DNA of 64,000 nt from Raphanus sativus (GCF_000801105.2 NC_079512.1:37899848-37963847), one strand, 5' to 3'; shown: positions 1 to 11,582, numbered from the stretch's first letter. Translations and numbers: made by a program. Notes: generated by a model from the letters alone, not told the origin.

Positions 1-582
1 TCGAGTGGTACCACAATGGCATTTCTTTGTAATTTCTCTAGTGAATCAAAGGTGATTTTATATATGGGCTGAGAGTAAATATGGTACTGACACGTCAGCA
101 TGGCACTCATGTAAATAACTTACACATTTAAGGTTACTCTTTAAAAATGCTTCTTGATTAATAAGAAGGGGATGCCGGAGCTCCTCCATTCACGTCCAGA
201 TATGCAATTTCTAAGGAAATAAATATAAGTAAATAAATAAAATAAAAGAATCTTTCCCTCTCTCTCTCTCTCTACTGCAACTCGAAATCGTGATCGTACG
301 TCCGGCCACCGAGATGATTCCATCTGTTTAGTGCGTCTTCGTTGTGCCTATAAAACCTTCTCCTCTCATTCTCATCACTCATCTCAATCTCGATTTCTCT
401 AGGGTTTGCTAATTCCCCAACTCTCGACGACGAAATTTTCAGTCTTTCCCAGAAATTGAGTATCCTCTGTTGCTGAATTGCTCGGATTGTCTCGAAATTA
501 GGGTTTTTGATTGATTTCAAAAGCTCGATATTTGTAACCTAGAAAGTATCGATTTTGGGAGTTTTTTTTTTAAAAAAGCAAA
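1..582 (+). other. upstream region and leader of the bZIP19-like gene
   Basis: No coding region is supported here. Bases 254-273 are a CT-rich microsatellite, and 360-582 look like a transcribed leader with short pyrimidine tracts and a T-run just before the ATG at 583. The ORFs on either strand are short and lack family features. No palindromic zinc-deficiency element of the type bZIP19 binds was noticed, though I did not scan systematically. Confidence 0.4.
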
Positions 583-1466
583 ATGGAAGAAGGAGAGCTT
601 GAGTTGTCGAACAATCAGGAAGTGTTCTCGAGCTCCGACGTGGGCGGGGGGTTACCTCCAAGCAACTCTTCCATAGATAGTTTCTTCGATGGGCTTCTCA
701 TGGACTCTCATCATCATCAACAAGGTGCTTGTACCCACACTCACACCTGTAACAACCCAACAGAGCACACTCACACCCACACTTGCTTCCACGTCCACAC
801 CAACATTCTCCCCGACGACAGCGACGAGAAGATGTCCACCGACGACACAGCCGAGTCCTGTGGCAAGAACGGCGAGAAGAGACCTCTGGGGAACAGAGAA
901 GCCGTTAGGAAGTACAGAGAGAAGAAGAAGGCTAAAGCTGCTTCCTTGGAGGACGAGTGTTCCAGGCTAAGGGCGGTGAATCAGCAGCTTGTGAAGAGGT
1001 TGGGGAATCAGGGCGCCTTGGAAGCTGAGGTCTCGAGGCTCAAGTGTTTGCTTGTGGATCTGAGGGGGAGGATAGATGGGGAGATTGGGTCTTTTCCTTA
1101 TCAGAAACCTAGTATTAGTATCCCTTCCTTCTCACACTTGATGAACCCTTGTAACGTGCAGTGTGGTGGTGGTGATGATGATGAGGTTTATTGCCTTCAG
1201 GATGGGTTTGGAGGGAATAATAGCCAAGAAGGTGGTGGTGGGGGTTTAAGTGGTTGTGATTTTGACCAGCTTCAATGCATGGCGGCTAATCAGAACTTAA
1301 ACGGATCGTTCAACAGTGCGGCCAATGTATCTACTACCTCTAATAAGAGAAAAGGTTTACTCTTTTGTTCCTTCATGTCTCCTTTCTAGATAGTTTAGTA
1401 TGAGCCTCACGCATGGTTTTTTACTGTTCGTTTTTAGGTGGGAATCGTGCACCTAAAGCAGGTTGA
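583..1466 (+). CDS. bZIP19: bZIP transcription factor, bZIP19/bZIP23 type (zinc-deficiency sensor)
   Basis: Exons are 583-1354 and 1438-1466, joined across an 83-bp GT-AG intron, giving 266 aa. Reading through the intron would give a false 268-aa end. Residues 43-72 form the Cys/His-rich motif (HHHQQGACTHTHTC and HTHTHTCFHVHT), which in Arabidopsis bZIP19/23 binds Zn2+ and switches the factor off when zinc is sufficient. Residues 101-118 are the basic DNA-contact region with N104 and R112 in the plant N-x7-R arrangement, and about 122-165 are the leucine zipper. Group F bZIPs act in the nucleus on ZIP and NAS genes through zinc-deficiency response elements (family knowledge). The C-terminus is Gly-rich and ends with a small basic stretch (NKRKGGNRAPKAG) that requires the splice. 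The call of bZIP19 over its paralogue bZIP23 rests on the neighbouring genes (HIPP25, NicO, CAT2, PIP2;7). Confidence 0.88.
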
Positions 1467-2357
1467 AGCATCATCAAGATTGTACCATCATCTATTATTT
1501 ACACCAGGATAGATATATTGTATTTCCAAATAAGTTGTGCTGCATCAGCTTCACTCAGGTTCCTCTTGTGTTTGCATTTTTTTCTTTTTGAAACTATTTT
1601 TCCTTCCATTGTATTTTCTTGTTGAGTTTGCCCGTAACCAGATGGGGTGATTTGTTAATATATAGTCAAATCTTTCCGTGTGTGCTCTCTTGTCATTTTG
1701 TTTTAGCTTCTTTCTAAATTTGTATAGAAAAGGCTGATTGAGAATGATCTCTGTGTATCACTAGTAGCATTTGTTTTGACTATTCAATGACAGTTTTAAG
1801 GTGTTGGTTGGTGTGGTGATTCCTTGGTGTTCCGAGTGGGATCTCTGAATAGGTGAGTTCCACAAAAGATTATATCTTACTTACATGTAATGTCTAATTT
1901 TTCTCAAAACCAGACTTGAAATAGGGTTTACTCAACCATCAACTTCAGAATCATATCAGACACTGTCTATATAGATTTGGTTAAAACAAGCCACTAGTCG
2001 AATACAAAAGAGTTGGATCATTTCTGGTTTTCACTGGTTTTTTGTGAATTTTGGTCGGCTTCATCATCATGGCGGGCGGTAGATGCTTTATGCCATCTGC
2101 CAGACTTGATGGCCAAGTCTTCAGCTACGCTTGAGATGGCCCAAAGCTCTTCATTGTTCCAAGCAAAGTCTGCAATATTGGCCTTGTGGGCCTCCTCCAT
2201 GAGAGAAAAGCAGTTCAAATGGACCATTTTCATGAAAGGGCTGAAAATTAAAATTTTAGTGGGCTATTCGCTGGGAGGCCCAACTCGGGATTATTTACTT
2301 CTTTCTTCCATAATACAACTTGTTTTCTAGACTACTGACGACCTCACTTCTAGTAAT
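1467..2357. other. 3' flank of the bZIP gene, no gene seen
   Basis: This is probably 3' UTR (to about 1650) followed by intergenic DNA. The ORFs at 2013-2330 are short, lack a convincing start and show no domain. In Arabidopsis the WD40 histone chaperone gene MSI3 would be expected about here, but no WD-repeat coding sequence is visible on either strand up to the HIPP gene. Confidence 0.5.
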
Positions 2358-2360
2358 TTA

Positions 2361-3001
2361 GAGCATCATTAACGCTGTGGCTTAATGTGTTGCTTGAGCT
2401 AATTAATATTTTTTTAAAAAGAACAATTACGTAATAAACGAAAGAATGTGGCTTAATTAAGCAATGCAAGTAACGTGTCTTGAAGACACGCGTCATACAT
2501 TCACACTTTCTTTCTGTCTTCTCTATTTCTCTCTCTTCTCTATCTCTTTCTCTCGTCGACGGTTTCAATTTCGAAACTTCGTGATTGATTTTTCTCGACT
2601 GATGAATCAATCAGCGGAGGCGGAGACTTGATCTCAATTCGACGGTGAATCAGTTGGTGTTTGTCTCGGTGGGTTTCTTCATCGCCTCAGTTTCTGTCTC
2701 GGTGGGTTTTCTCGAGGAGTCCGCCTCTGGCTTGGTGAGTTTCGTCGACGACTCTGCATCTGTGTCGTGTCTTTTCTCGACGACTCTCGGTGGCTTTCGT
2801 TGAGGATTATGCCTCTCACTCGGAGTTTCTCTCGGTGATCTCTCGCCGATGATTTTCGGTAGCTTTTCTCGGTGGCTTTTCTTAAGCAACTACCATTAGA
2901 AAACTTGTAATTAGAGGTTACTTAACAAAATTGCTTAACACTTATTTATTATTAAAAAATGATTAAGCACTTCCATTAGAGTAGTTGGGTTAATGATGTT
3001 C
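2361..3001. mobile_element. PIF/Harbinger-like MITE, 641 bp
   Basis: The ends are imperfect inverted repeats: GAGCATCATTAAC at the left, and the complement of GAACATCATTAAC at the right (12 of 13 bases). They are flanked by the 3-bp duplication TTA (2358-2360 and 3002-3004), as expected for Tourist/Harbinger elements. The interior (2505-2880) is unlike a bare MITE. It has CT-rich tracts and degenerate repeats of a ctcggtgggttt/gacgactct type that could be captured host sequence. No transposase is encoded. Confidence 0.75.
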
Positions 3002-3004
3002 TTA

Positions 3005-3894
3005 GGCATTAATCCTAGTAAAAAGTACTTTAGGTCCAGTTATTTCTTTTTACAAATTAGATATTGATATAAAATGGTGATTTGAACATTAGTTGGATTT
3101 AAATGAAATACTTCTAAAGAAACACAGCCTAACAAACAATGCAACTGATACGAAATTCGTCTGTGGACAATTTATATCTGTTAACATGTGCAGGCAGACC
3201 AATCATATCTAAAATGATGACAAAACACTTCCATGAAAATTCAATGGCTAACGTCCCATAATGATAAAACTTTTAGCAAATAATTCCTATCAAAAACCAA
3301 CCTTTGTGTAGTGACAATTGGCGACATGTATCCATGTTGACCACGAGATGCTGGCTTCCTTTTAAAAAGGTATTAACTAGTGACAACTAAACTAGTAGTT
3401 AGACTTAATCATGGCTAATTATTAAATGGGCACCGCAAGCTAATGAATAAGATCTGTTCATACTAGTCATATATTAATCAGCATGTCTGATTACAGCATA
3501 ACCATTATTTTCGCACACCCAACTACATATTACGTCCAAGAGAAATTAAGTATAAGCTTTCTTTCTTCTAGTACGACAAAATTACTAATTGTATTTCTTT
3601 TAATAATGTTATAAAGTAATGCAACTTATTGTCGTAATCTTTTGGACACTATTATCTAGCAAATTAAATTAGTTGTTCGTACTATTTATTTGGTAAATAA
3701 AACTAGTCGATGGATTCCAGTGACTTGTGTCATAATTTATACTTCAAGATATTAATCGTTCAAAAGATAAAACGAAACATGCATAACAACATGTAATTTA
3801 CATTGTTTCCTTGGCCTTATCTCTTAAAACATTACATACCAACATGAACAAACAAACAAAATCAAATTCTCGGAAACACAACACACACACAAAA
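3005..3894. other. intergenic, no gene seen
   Basis: AT-rich DNA with no coding signal on either strand. The last ~100 bases (3790-3894) are probably the 3' UTR of the HIPP gene on the minus strand and contain a short CA repeat. Confidence 0.4.
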
Positions 3895-4436
3895 TCACAT
3901 AATCACACAAGCGGAGGCGTTCTCGTCGCTAAACGCCGTAGTATAACGTACTTCAGTGGAGCTAGCACGTGCGAGCCGTGACACATGTGGATCGTACTCG
4001 GTGTTCCTAACGTACCCAACCGGAGCTCTATTATCGTAGACACCAGACGCGTAAGGATGAGCCACAACGTCGTAAGGAACGTAAGGATACAGCTCGGCTC
4101 TTTTGCCGGTCCTGTGAATGATCCGAGCCACCACTTTGTTTGGCTCCACGTAACCAACCACTGTCACTTTCTGAGCATTAGGCTCGATTGTTACATCTCT
4201 CACTCCTTTCATTCCTTCTAACGCTCTTCTCACTTTCCTCTCGCATCCTTCACAATCTATTAAAACCCTCACGTCCACCGTCTAGTAATTTCCAACATCA
4301 TATATTAAAAACGATTTGATTATGTAAAACGTAAAACTATATATGTGTTGAATTTATTTACCTGTAGACTTCTGTGTCTCTTGGAGTTGCCACTGGAGCA
4401 ATCGAAGTATTCAGAGACGTGATCAAGAACACCCAT
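3895..4436 (-). CDS. HIPP25: heavy-metal-associated isoprenylated plant protein (HIPP25-like)
   Basis: Two minus-strand exons, 4362-4436 (25 codons, from the ATG at 4436) and 3895-4281, separated by an 80-bp GT-AG intron, give 153 aa, the length I recall for Arabidopsis HIPP25. The first exon encodes MGVLDHVSEYFDCSSGNSKR. The second opens with an HMA fold (about residues 26-88) whose metal site is C35-E-G-C38. The C-terminus is CVIM, a CaaX box for farnesylation, which would tether the protein to membranes. HIPPs are thought to bind or carry Cd, Zn or Cu and act in metal homeostasis; the exact metal cannot be read here. It lies tail to tail with the bZIP19-like gene, so any link through zinc biology is context only. 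Confidence 0.9.
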
Positions 4437-5586
4437 TTTTCTTCTTAATTTTCTTTGTTTCTCTTCTCGTTTGTGAGGGGGAAAAATAGATACAGATATA
4501 TTTTCAAGTTTGGATATATACCATATGATTCTTTTTCTGGTATTTTTCAACAAAAAAAACATGAGTTTTAAATCTTGGAAAATACGACCTACCAAACTCT
4601 ATAAGTAGTTTTCGACCATATATTTTTATTCATATGTGATGATATTTTGCATCAACTCTAGTGACTTGGGTGCGAGTTTGACTACCGAACAACCAGAAAA
4701 GCCAATACACATATATAATCTTTTTTTATAAAAAGGAGTTTAATCTATTTATGTCGCTTTTGTTACATATGCACCTCTATTATGGCAATAATTAAACATG
4801 ACAGATAGATGAAATAGACATTGCAATATATAATCCATGCTTGTCACTGATCGATATAAGTATATTAAGAATATCTACGTTGGCAATTATTTCAATGCTG
4901 ACTTAACATTTAGATAATTGATAATTAATGTTTGGAGTGGAAGTTGGAATCTCTTAAGATGGATGACTGCTCGTGTTGCGTAATGGTAAACCACTCTGTT
5001 AACGCAGGATCAAAATATGTTTCAACATCATATATATTGTTATGGTGTTAAAGTTGATTACCCTAAGTGATCTAAGAGAACAATGATTTTGCTTCCCTTC
5101 TAGCTACTGCAGACAATACTTTATGAAAGTTACTTCTCATTTGAATATTCTTCTCTTTTGATAATTTCTTATTTTCTATAGTTATGTAATTTCAATATTA
5201 TGATAAGATAAACACTTGTTTCATGGCTAGTAACAACAATGAACGATAATTATCACTAAGTATTAACGGATATATACAGTTTATAGAAGGTAGGCAAGTA
5301 ATGTCCAATTTATATTATTTTGCGGGAAGTCATCCATAGCTAATTCACTAGCTTATTGAGGGAGCTTTCATAAGAAATAGTAAAATTATATTATACTGTG
5401 AACGAGATATGTGATGATGTAAAATTTTGTCATAACAAAGATTCATATAATCCTTTGGAGTCTACTAGAAACCTAACATTAGCTGGGCAAACTTATTATT
5501 GTAAAACTGATTATTCGTACTTGGTCCATGGACTGATCCCCTTGATCCTAATCAATCACATTCCTTCAAACACTTCCTTATCAGCT

Positions 5587-5715
5587 CACAAACAAAGAAG
5601 AAACTCTCTAATCTGGTGTACCCGTAATCAGCTCTTCTTCCAGAACAGATCGATATCGCCGCAAGAAACATTCAACAAAACCATTTCTCTGGCTAGGGAA
5701 TGGAAAAGAGCGTAA
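5587..5715 (+). pseudogene. possible LINE relic (linker between RT zinc-finger and RNase H)
   Basis: An open stretch translates as a Trp-Cys-Thr-Arg-Asn core (SLIWCTRNQLFFQNRSISPQ) followed by a helix ending LAREWKRA. This resembles the W-R-N-x2-F-F...SP-x-E...A-x-EW pattern found between the zf-RVT and RNase H regions of plant non-LTR retrotransposons. It has no proper start and no neighbouring RT or RNase H sequence, so it would be a fragment. It could also be chance similarity. Confidence 0.35.
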
Positions 5716-6054
5716 CCCCAAAGTACTGAAAAACCAATCTACTTCCAAATCCTTCCACTGGTCGTTGCAAGTGGCTTACTGAAACTCAATCGGCCTATTA
5801 TAGTTTCTTTCTTCAAGGCCCACTACGACCATATCAAAGTTAAATATATGTATATGGTTTGGAAATTTCTCGTAGTTCCGAGTATGTCTTATTCAAGCAA
5901 AGTTAAATTTCTTTGTCTAAGAAACAAAGGTAGAGGTTGATGGAATATGACAAGGAAATGAGGGAGTAGGAGCTACGAAGATAAGTCAAGCAAGTAACAA
6001 AAGTATTTTGTAATTTATGCAGAGGTGTGGAATATTGTGTTGTGTGACAGGTCG

Positions 6055-6099
6055 TGGCCTCGGATACCTTTTTTTTTTTGATCAACTGGCCTCGGATAC
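6055..6099 (-). repeat. retroposon micro-scar: 13-bp duplication around a 19-nt poly(T) insert
   Basis: TGGCCTCGGATAC occurs at 6055-6067 and 6087-6099. Between them are only a T-run and GATCAAC. Read on the minus strand the insert is GTTGATC followed by poly(A), like the last bases of a LINE or SINE. Confidence 0.7.
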
Positions 6100-6661
6100 T
6101 TTAAGCCTCTAGGAACAAGAATTGGTCCAGAGAAAAGGTGCATACGTTACCAACTATATTTGCTTTTTCAACATTTCACTATTCATTTCATTCACAGTTT
6201 TACACCGAAAGTAACTAGACCGATCATCCGGTTATTGCACGAATAAAGTTCACCATCATTGAAGACGACTAAAATCATTACATCTAAAGAGAAATTCTTT
6301 CACGAACAGTCTTACTAGGTTCAGCTTTTATTAAACGTTGCCAAAACGGTCCGTGGAGTTAAATCAGTCAAATTTGACGCAAAAAGCATATCAATCAAAT
6401 ATAAATCTCTATTTCTATACTTATTGATTCGTGCCAAGTATGTCGTATCAAAACGGTCTTTCACGCAATACGACTTTTCTAAACAATTGAAAAAATTCCC
6501 AATTTTAAACTAAACTGAAAGTCCTTGTGGTCTCGAAAGAAATGTACTAACCGAAGCCATGTAGTTTCATATCAACGAGTCTAGGTAAACCGTATACGTA
6601 ATAACATGCGAAGAAAAAATAGAGCAGAGATGATGCACGAGAAATAACTGAAAATATATTT

Positions 6662-6709
6662 TAACATATGTTATGTTTTTTTTTTGCTAAAATAACATAT
6701 GTTATGTTT
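6662..6709 (-). repeat. retroposon micro-scar: 17-bp duplication around a 14-nt insert
   Basis: TAACATATGTTATGTTT is repeated at 6662-6678 and 6693-6709. The insert 6679-6692 is a T-run plus GCTAAAA (minus strand TTTTAGC and poly(A)). It resembles the insert near 46458, which ends in TTTAGC plus poly(A). Confidence 0.7.
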
Positions 6710-6759
6710 CTACGTAAAAGTCTTTATGTTCCCCATTTTTTGAAAGAAAAACCCCGAAG

Positions 6760-6823
6760 CAATAATAAGAGTACCGCGAAACAATAAGAGTTTTTTCAAA
6801 AAAAAAAAACAATAATAAGAGTA
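6760..6823 (+). repeat. retroposon micro-scar: 14-bp duplication around a 36-nt insert
   Basis: CAATAATAAGAGTA is present at 6760-6773 and 6810-6823. The insert 6774-6809 ends with twelve A residues, in the plus orientation. It contains a partial echo of the target (CAATAAGAG). Confidence 0.65.
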
Positions 6824-7350
6824 TCAATGTTATTGCCTTTGTTCATTTTGGTTGATTTATCGAGAACATGAGAGAAAGCGAAAAAGAAAACGAACAGAAA
6901 AGAGAAAGAACAGTTCACATGAGTTTCGTGTGTCGGTGTCCATCGTAGACTGTGACACGAAGCTGACAACTTTGCAAGGCCACGAGAAACCACCACTACT
7001 CTCTAAACCCTAATTCTTTTTTCTCTTTTATTGTATCACCTTTAATCCCAATTTTTTTATAAAGTTTAATTAGTTCTTTCAAAATATTCCAGTGGTAGTT
7101 TTGTATCGGGAACTTTCTTTCATAGGTGTAATTGTATTTTTGGCACTTATCGACGTGGACAATATGGACAGATTTGTATGTATTTTAATCAGTTGGAACG
7201 ATGTACCATGTGTTTACAACATATGCGACAATGAAGGATCTGCTCTTACAGTTCCAGTCATATACTTTGAATAGTTTTAATTAGCATCGGTGAAATATAT
7301 ACTCGTTTTCTTGTCCGTTACGACCTGGGAACTCGAACCCGAGTATTGTA

Positions 7351-7579
7351 CTCCCTCCGTTTCTCAATAAGTGTCGTTGTAGAGAAAATTTTTCGTTGCA
7401 AAATAAGTGTCGTTTTAGTATTTCAATGCAGAATTTATTAATTTTATTCTCTACTTTATTTTTCTATTAGTTGAGTTATATGGGTAATGATGATTTTTTA
7501 TTGAAAATATACAAAATTAAATGATTTATTAATCTATTTGCAAAAGTCTAAAGTGACACTTATAATAAAATAGAGGGAG
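7351..7579. mobile_element. Stowaway-like MITE, 229 bp
   Basis: The element begins CTCCCTCCGTTTC and ends with the complementary GAGGGAG, and is flanked by the TA dinucleotide on both sides (7349-7350 and 7580-7581). This CTCCCTCCG terminus with a TA duplication is typical of Tc1/mariner Stowaway MITEs in plants. It has no coding capacity. Subterminal stretches (AAGTGTCGTT near the left, AGTGACACTTAT near the right) are also inverted. Confidence 0.85.
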
Positions 7580-7581
7580 TA

Positions 7582-8160
7582 TATTATAAATAACAGCATT
7601 GATACACGTAATGTATAACGTACGTCTACACGTATGAACCTTTTATTTTAGTGGTGGTACCCATAGGCCATAACCCTTAACGTAACATCTTATGGCTTTG
7701 AATGCGTTAGGTGATGTCCGAACTTACCCAGCGTCGATGGCACGGCTATTGGCGACAGCGATGGCCAATACTTGTATCGCTTGCATGTGGATCTATTTTG
7801 AAACAATGTTTTAAACTTGTATTATGATATGGAAATTATGATATTTGTAGTAATATCCACGTCGATCTTATAATAGTCCTGGTTCAAAATACTGATAATC
7901 TAAATATACGAGGAGATAAAGTATAAAACAAAAACTATTCAATTGTTATTGTTATTCCAAACAGAAATATCTCTTTTTAAAAAGTAGGTAGTATGTGTTC
8001 CAACGATGATGTTACATTAATTTATGTAAAAATCCTGAAATGTAAATATATAAAAAGATTAAAAAGAATACTGGACTATATAGTTTTGAACTTAATCTTA
8101 ACAGTTTCTCGTGGAGCCTACATGTGCCATAGTGAAGGAAATAATATAGCATAGAGGGAT
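7582..8160. other. intergenic, no gene seen
   Basis: AT-rich DNA without ORFs of note on either strand. Nothing beyond low-complexity tracts was recognised. Confidence 0.4.
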
Positions 8161-8168
8161 GGAGGGGG

Positions 8169-8819
8169 CAGGGGCGGACCCAGAAAAAATAATAATATGG
8201 GGCACTAAATACATAAATATTTATATATTAAACAAAATTTAATAAATGAAATTAGAATATATTTTGTAGATATTAAAATTTACATCTTTTTGTTATAAAA
8301 TAGGTCAAATAATTTATTTATATCGTTTTAAATATTAGTTCAAGTAATATTATAAAATTTCATACTGCACTTGATAATGTCATTATAAAAAACTGTCCAT
8401 TTTGGTTTTTATTTTAATATAAATATTGGAAAAGAAATCCAAGAAAAATGTTAGAGTAAAATCTAAATAACTACAATTATTTTGTCAAGAACTAATACTA
8501 AAAAGAATGAAAAGAAAGAAGTTATATAAAAATAGTTTTCAGTAGCAAATTAAAACTATTTTTAAAAAGATGATTAATCGTGTAAATAAATATAGTTGAA
8601 TGAACAAATACATATATAGTGTTTATCCAAGCACTCGATCTTGAATTAGGTGGGTCAGAGTTTTTGTTTAAGCAGTCGAACTTGAATTAGGTGTGGCATA
8701 ATTAAGCATTTTAAGCAAAAGCGCTAAACATTTGTATATGTTTATGAACTTACACAGGGGATTGATATTATTAGTATGTGGCATGTGCCACACCCCATTT
8801 GTATATAGGTCCACCCCTG
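8169..8819. mobile_element. non-autonomous hAT element, 651 bp
   Basis: Starts CAGGGGCGGACCCAG and ends with the near-complement TAGGTCCACCCCTG. The perfect 8-bp duplication GGAGGGGG flanks it at 8161-8168 and 8820-8827. An 8-bp duplication and CAG...CTG-type termini identify the hAT superfamily. The interior is AT-rich with no transposase ORF. Confidence 0.88.
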
Positions 8820-10052
8820 GGAGGGGGTGATGTAGCAGTTGTAAGGGGGAAGACTAGCTAAGCAAATTTTTTTGTTTCTTGTTAGAAACGTACAATACCT
8901 ATAATCCCGTAATAGTTACAGGTTCTTCGTTATTAATTGAATAACGTCTACGTTGTTGGCTATTTTAAAAGTGTTATTTAGGTCTAGATGGTGACGAAAT
9001 GAATAACATAAACAAAAAGATGAGAACAACAAGGAATAAAATAATAAAAATATTTATTTTCTATTGTTCTTTTCAGATTTAATAAAAAATAATTTTGTTT
9101 TATAATTCCTTAGATTAAAAAAGAATGAGAAGGAATATTGGAAAAAACTTCCTTATAAACGATGTCAACTTTAAACAATGAATTAACTATTTTCACTATA
9201 TTTCTTTGATCACGAATTAGAACCTAAGTATTTTTGTTTATAAATAATTGATTTGTAAAGAAAGTGTTAAAAAGGTTCTTTTAAACACATGTGTTAATAC
9301 TAGCATCATTAGTGTTACAAAACTCATATTAGTATATTATATATCAATATAATATCAATATTGTTAGTTTTGTTATGTTATACTATAATCTAATTTAAAG
9401 TTATAAAAAGTGTCTAAGCCAATGAAACAAAAGTATGTGTTACAAGAGTTTCTCAGTTGATTCTAGAGTTTCTGATCTCAGAAAATACATTTCATTTCCC
9501 CTCATACGTTTTCATTACTTTTCATTATTACATTCTTGTGGTACTTTTATCGAGAGTGCTCTAAATTAGAGTAAAAACCCCAAGATTGCGTTTAGGTTTG
9601 TAGTTATTTCACTCTTCTCTACGTTTAAAATATGTAACATGTTTTAGGTGTATCTCAGTTTAATTCCCGAGATTTAAATCATTAAATGGTGTGAAATTGA
9701 ACCAATCGGCAAACACAAGAATTTGGTGAGAGAGGTGGTGTCATGATGCGTATGTGAAAGAAAAAAGTTGATCGACCGCGATGCAAGGCTTTTATGTGCA
9801 GCCGACTGTATAGTATATTAGTATTGTACTATTAATTTACAATTCACTCATTCACATTACGTGACACGTACTCTAAAGGGAAACTTCGTAGATTAACACG
9901 GTTGTGTGCAAAAACCAGGAGCTTAGCTTAAATATTTAATTATCTTTTAGAACGATACAAATAAAAAAACTGTCGGGTCGGTATCGTTTTGTGCAAGGAT
10001 TTTCAAAAGTATATAGGTTAATGTCTGCTCTCACCGCAAACCACGAAATTAT

Positions 10053-10097
10053 TCGAGATCCTCTCTGTCAGGGAAAACAAAAAAAAAGTCGAGATCC
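10053..10097 (+). repeat. retroposon micro-scar: 9-bp duplication around a 27-nt insert
   Basis: TCGAGATCC is found at 10053-10061 and 10089-10097. The insert ends in a run of A residues (CAGGGAAAACAAAAAAAAAG), in the plus orientation. The short repeat makes this one of the weaker cases. Confidence 0.55.
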
Positions 10098-10487
10098 CCT
10101 AATTACAGTGATTTGTGACCATTGAAGTTGTCATCTGTTAGTTTTCCTGACGTCTGTCAATATTCAATTTTCACCTGACTAAACTGATCAAGCTATATAG
10201 CATTCAAAGTTGGTAGCTTGATAGTATACCAGGCGATGACGTTAGATTAAATCGTGTTCCCTTTACTAATAAACTGAACAATGGCGACTAGAAATTCAAC
10301 AAATCGTGTTTTATTTCAATCAAATGAATCGGTATATCAACTAAAAATATTATTCATAAAATAAACAACCCAAGATAACACATAAAAATACGGCAAAATT
10401 AATAGTGATCATTCATACGAACTCTCGATCTCGAGGTGAGGAAACAACCTATACCGTTCAAAAACCTATAGCATCTAATTTCTTTTT

Positions 10488-10536
10488 GGAACAATATACC
10501 ATCTTTTTTTTTTGTTCAAGGAACAATATACCATCT
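10488..10536 (-). repeat. retroposon micro-scar: 17-bp duplication around a 15-nt insert
   Basis: GGAACAATATACCATCT is repeated exactly at 10488-10504 and 10520-10536. The insert 10505-10519 is TTTTTTTTTGTTCAA, that is TTGAAC plus poly(A) on the minus strand. Confidence 0.75.
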
Positions 10537-11109
10537 AGGCCTAATACCATCTAGTTATAAATCATAGAGCATCTATTAAAGATATTAATAAGATTTTACG
10601 TTTTATCATCCTTTTTCTTTGCAGTATAAAGTTATAAATTGATCTATGTGATTCTTAGATTTATATAAACTATCAAGTAAATTTTTTTTTTAAGTTATCT
10701 TTGGAAATGTGAAACGAAGAAAATTGCACTAGTTATATTCTGGAATGTCTCGATCAACAAACGAGACAATGGAACAACTATACAAATGACCCACCTGCGT
10801 GTTCTCGATTAACAAACATCGTAACACGTTTATTGTGGTAAATTTTTAACAAAAAGTCTGCTTTAGATTTGACGTAGTTTAACAGAGTAACTTTGACTCG
10901 AAATATCTAATCAATATTGTATTTCTTGGCTTACATGCATTATTCTGCAAATGACATGATTCATTTACGTAACAAATAAATCATGAATTTATCATGAATA
11001 TTCCTGAGAAAAATTACATACAGTGAGTAAATCTTCACTAGACATGTGACTTAGTCAAACCGAGCCAATTTTTTATGATTATCGGTTAACAGAAGTATTT
11101 TTGATAGTT

Positions 11110-11149
11110 ATCGAGAAAAAAGTTGTGTTAAAAAAAATCGAGAAAAAAG
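11110..11149 (+). repeat. retroposon micro-scar: 13-bp duplication around a 14-nt insert
   Basis: ATCGAGAAAAAAG is present at 11110-11122 and 11137-11149, enclosing TTGTGTTAAAAAAA. The plus-strand insert ends in poly(A). Confidence 0.6.
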
Positions 11150-11415
11150 CCAATTTTGGTTATCGGTTAACACATGTTTTACTATACATGAGACTTTAAT
11201 TAATCAAATCGAGCCACATATTCATTCGACATGTAAATCGTGATGCTCTTTTCTTTGTTTTTGAGCGATACCCTTTAAATCTATTGGTAAATTTCTCTCG
11301 TACCCTGAACATTCGGTAAAAATCATCTGGTCTCAAACCTGAGACTTGCTTGCATCACGTGTACTTAATCACTGAGCAGTAGGATGTATATCCGGTTTAT
11401 GGAAGTACCCGGGAT

Positions 11416-11574
11416 CAGGGGCGGAGGCAGAAAAAACTTTTATGGGGAGGCATTGGTGTAAATAATTAGCAAAACTGCAGGAAGCATAATAGAAGTTGTT
11501 TAACTTATGCTTGTAGTTTTGAAAATTCACCAGGGGCAACTGCCCACCACTTAGCCTATGTGGCTCCGCCACTG
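11416..11574. mobile_element. hAT-like MITE, 159 bp
   Basis: The ends are CAGGGGCGGAGGCAG and the complement of CAGTGGCGGAGCCAC. They are flanked by a perfect 8-bp duplication, CCCGGGAT, at 11408-11415 and 11575-11582. The termini resemble those of the elements at 8169 and 55177, so all three are probably related hAT families. The 67-aa ORF inside is incidental. Confidence 0.9.
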
Positions 11575-11582
11575 CCCGGGAT

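Larger units (their letters stand above)
4437..7348. other. gene-poor intergenic DNA downstream to 7.3 kb
   Basis: No gene is supported. About 4437-4620 is the HIPP leader and promoter. The only coding-like stretch is the possible LINE relic near 5.6 kb, listed separately. Three short retroposon scars (6055-6099, 6662-6709, 6760-6823) are listed separately. All other ORFs are short, AT-driven and without motifs. Confidence 0.4.
8828..11407. other. gene-free AT-rich DNA
   Basis: No gene or RNA gene was recognised. Poly(A)-bearing direct-repeat scars lie at 10053-10097, 10488-10536 and 11110-11149 and are listed separately. The rest is AT-rich with stop codons in all frames. Confidence 0.4.

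Noticed and set aside
4970..5020. Possible tRNA-like stretch TGCGTAATGGTAAACCACTC
   Set aside because: No anticodon or T-arm pairing could be built.
7325..7352. B-box-like GGTTCGAGTTCC on the minus strand, possible tRNA
   Set aside because: No T-stem pairing or acceptor arm can be drawn and no A box is found at the right distance. At most it is a repeat remnant.
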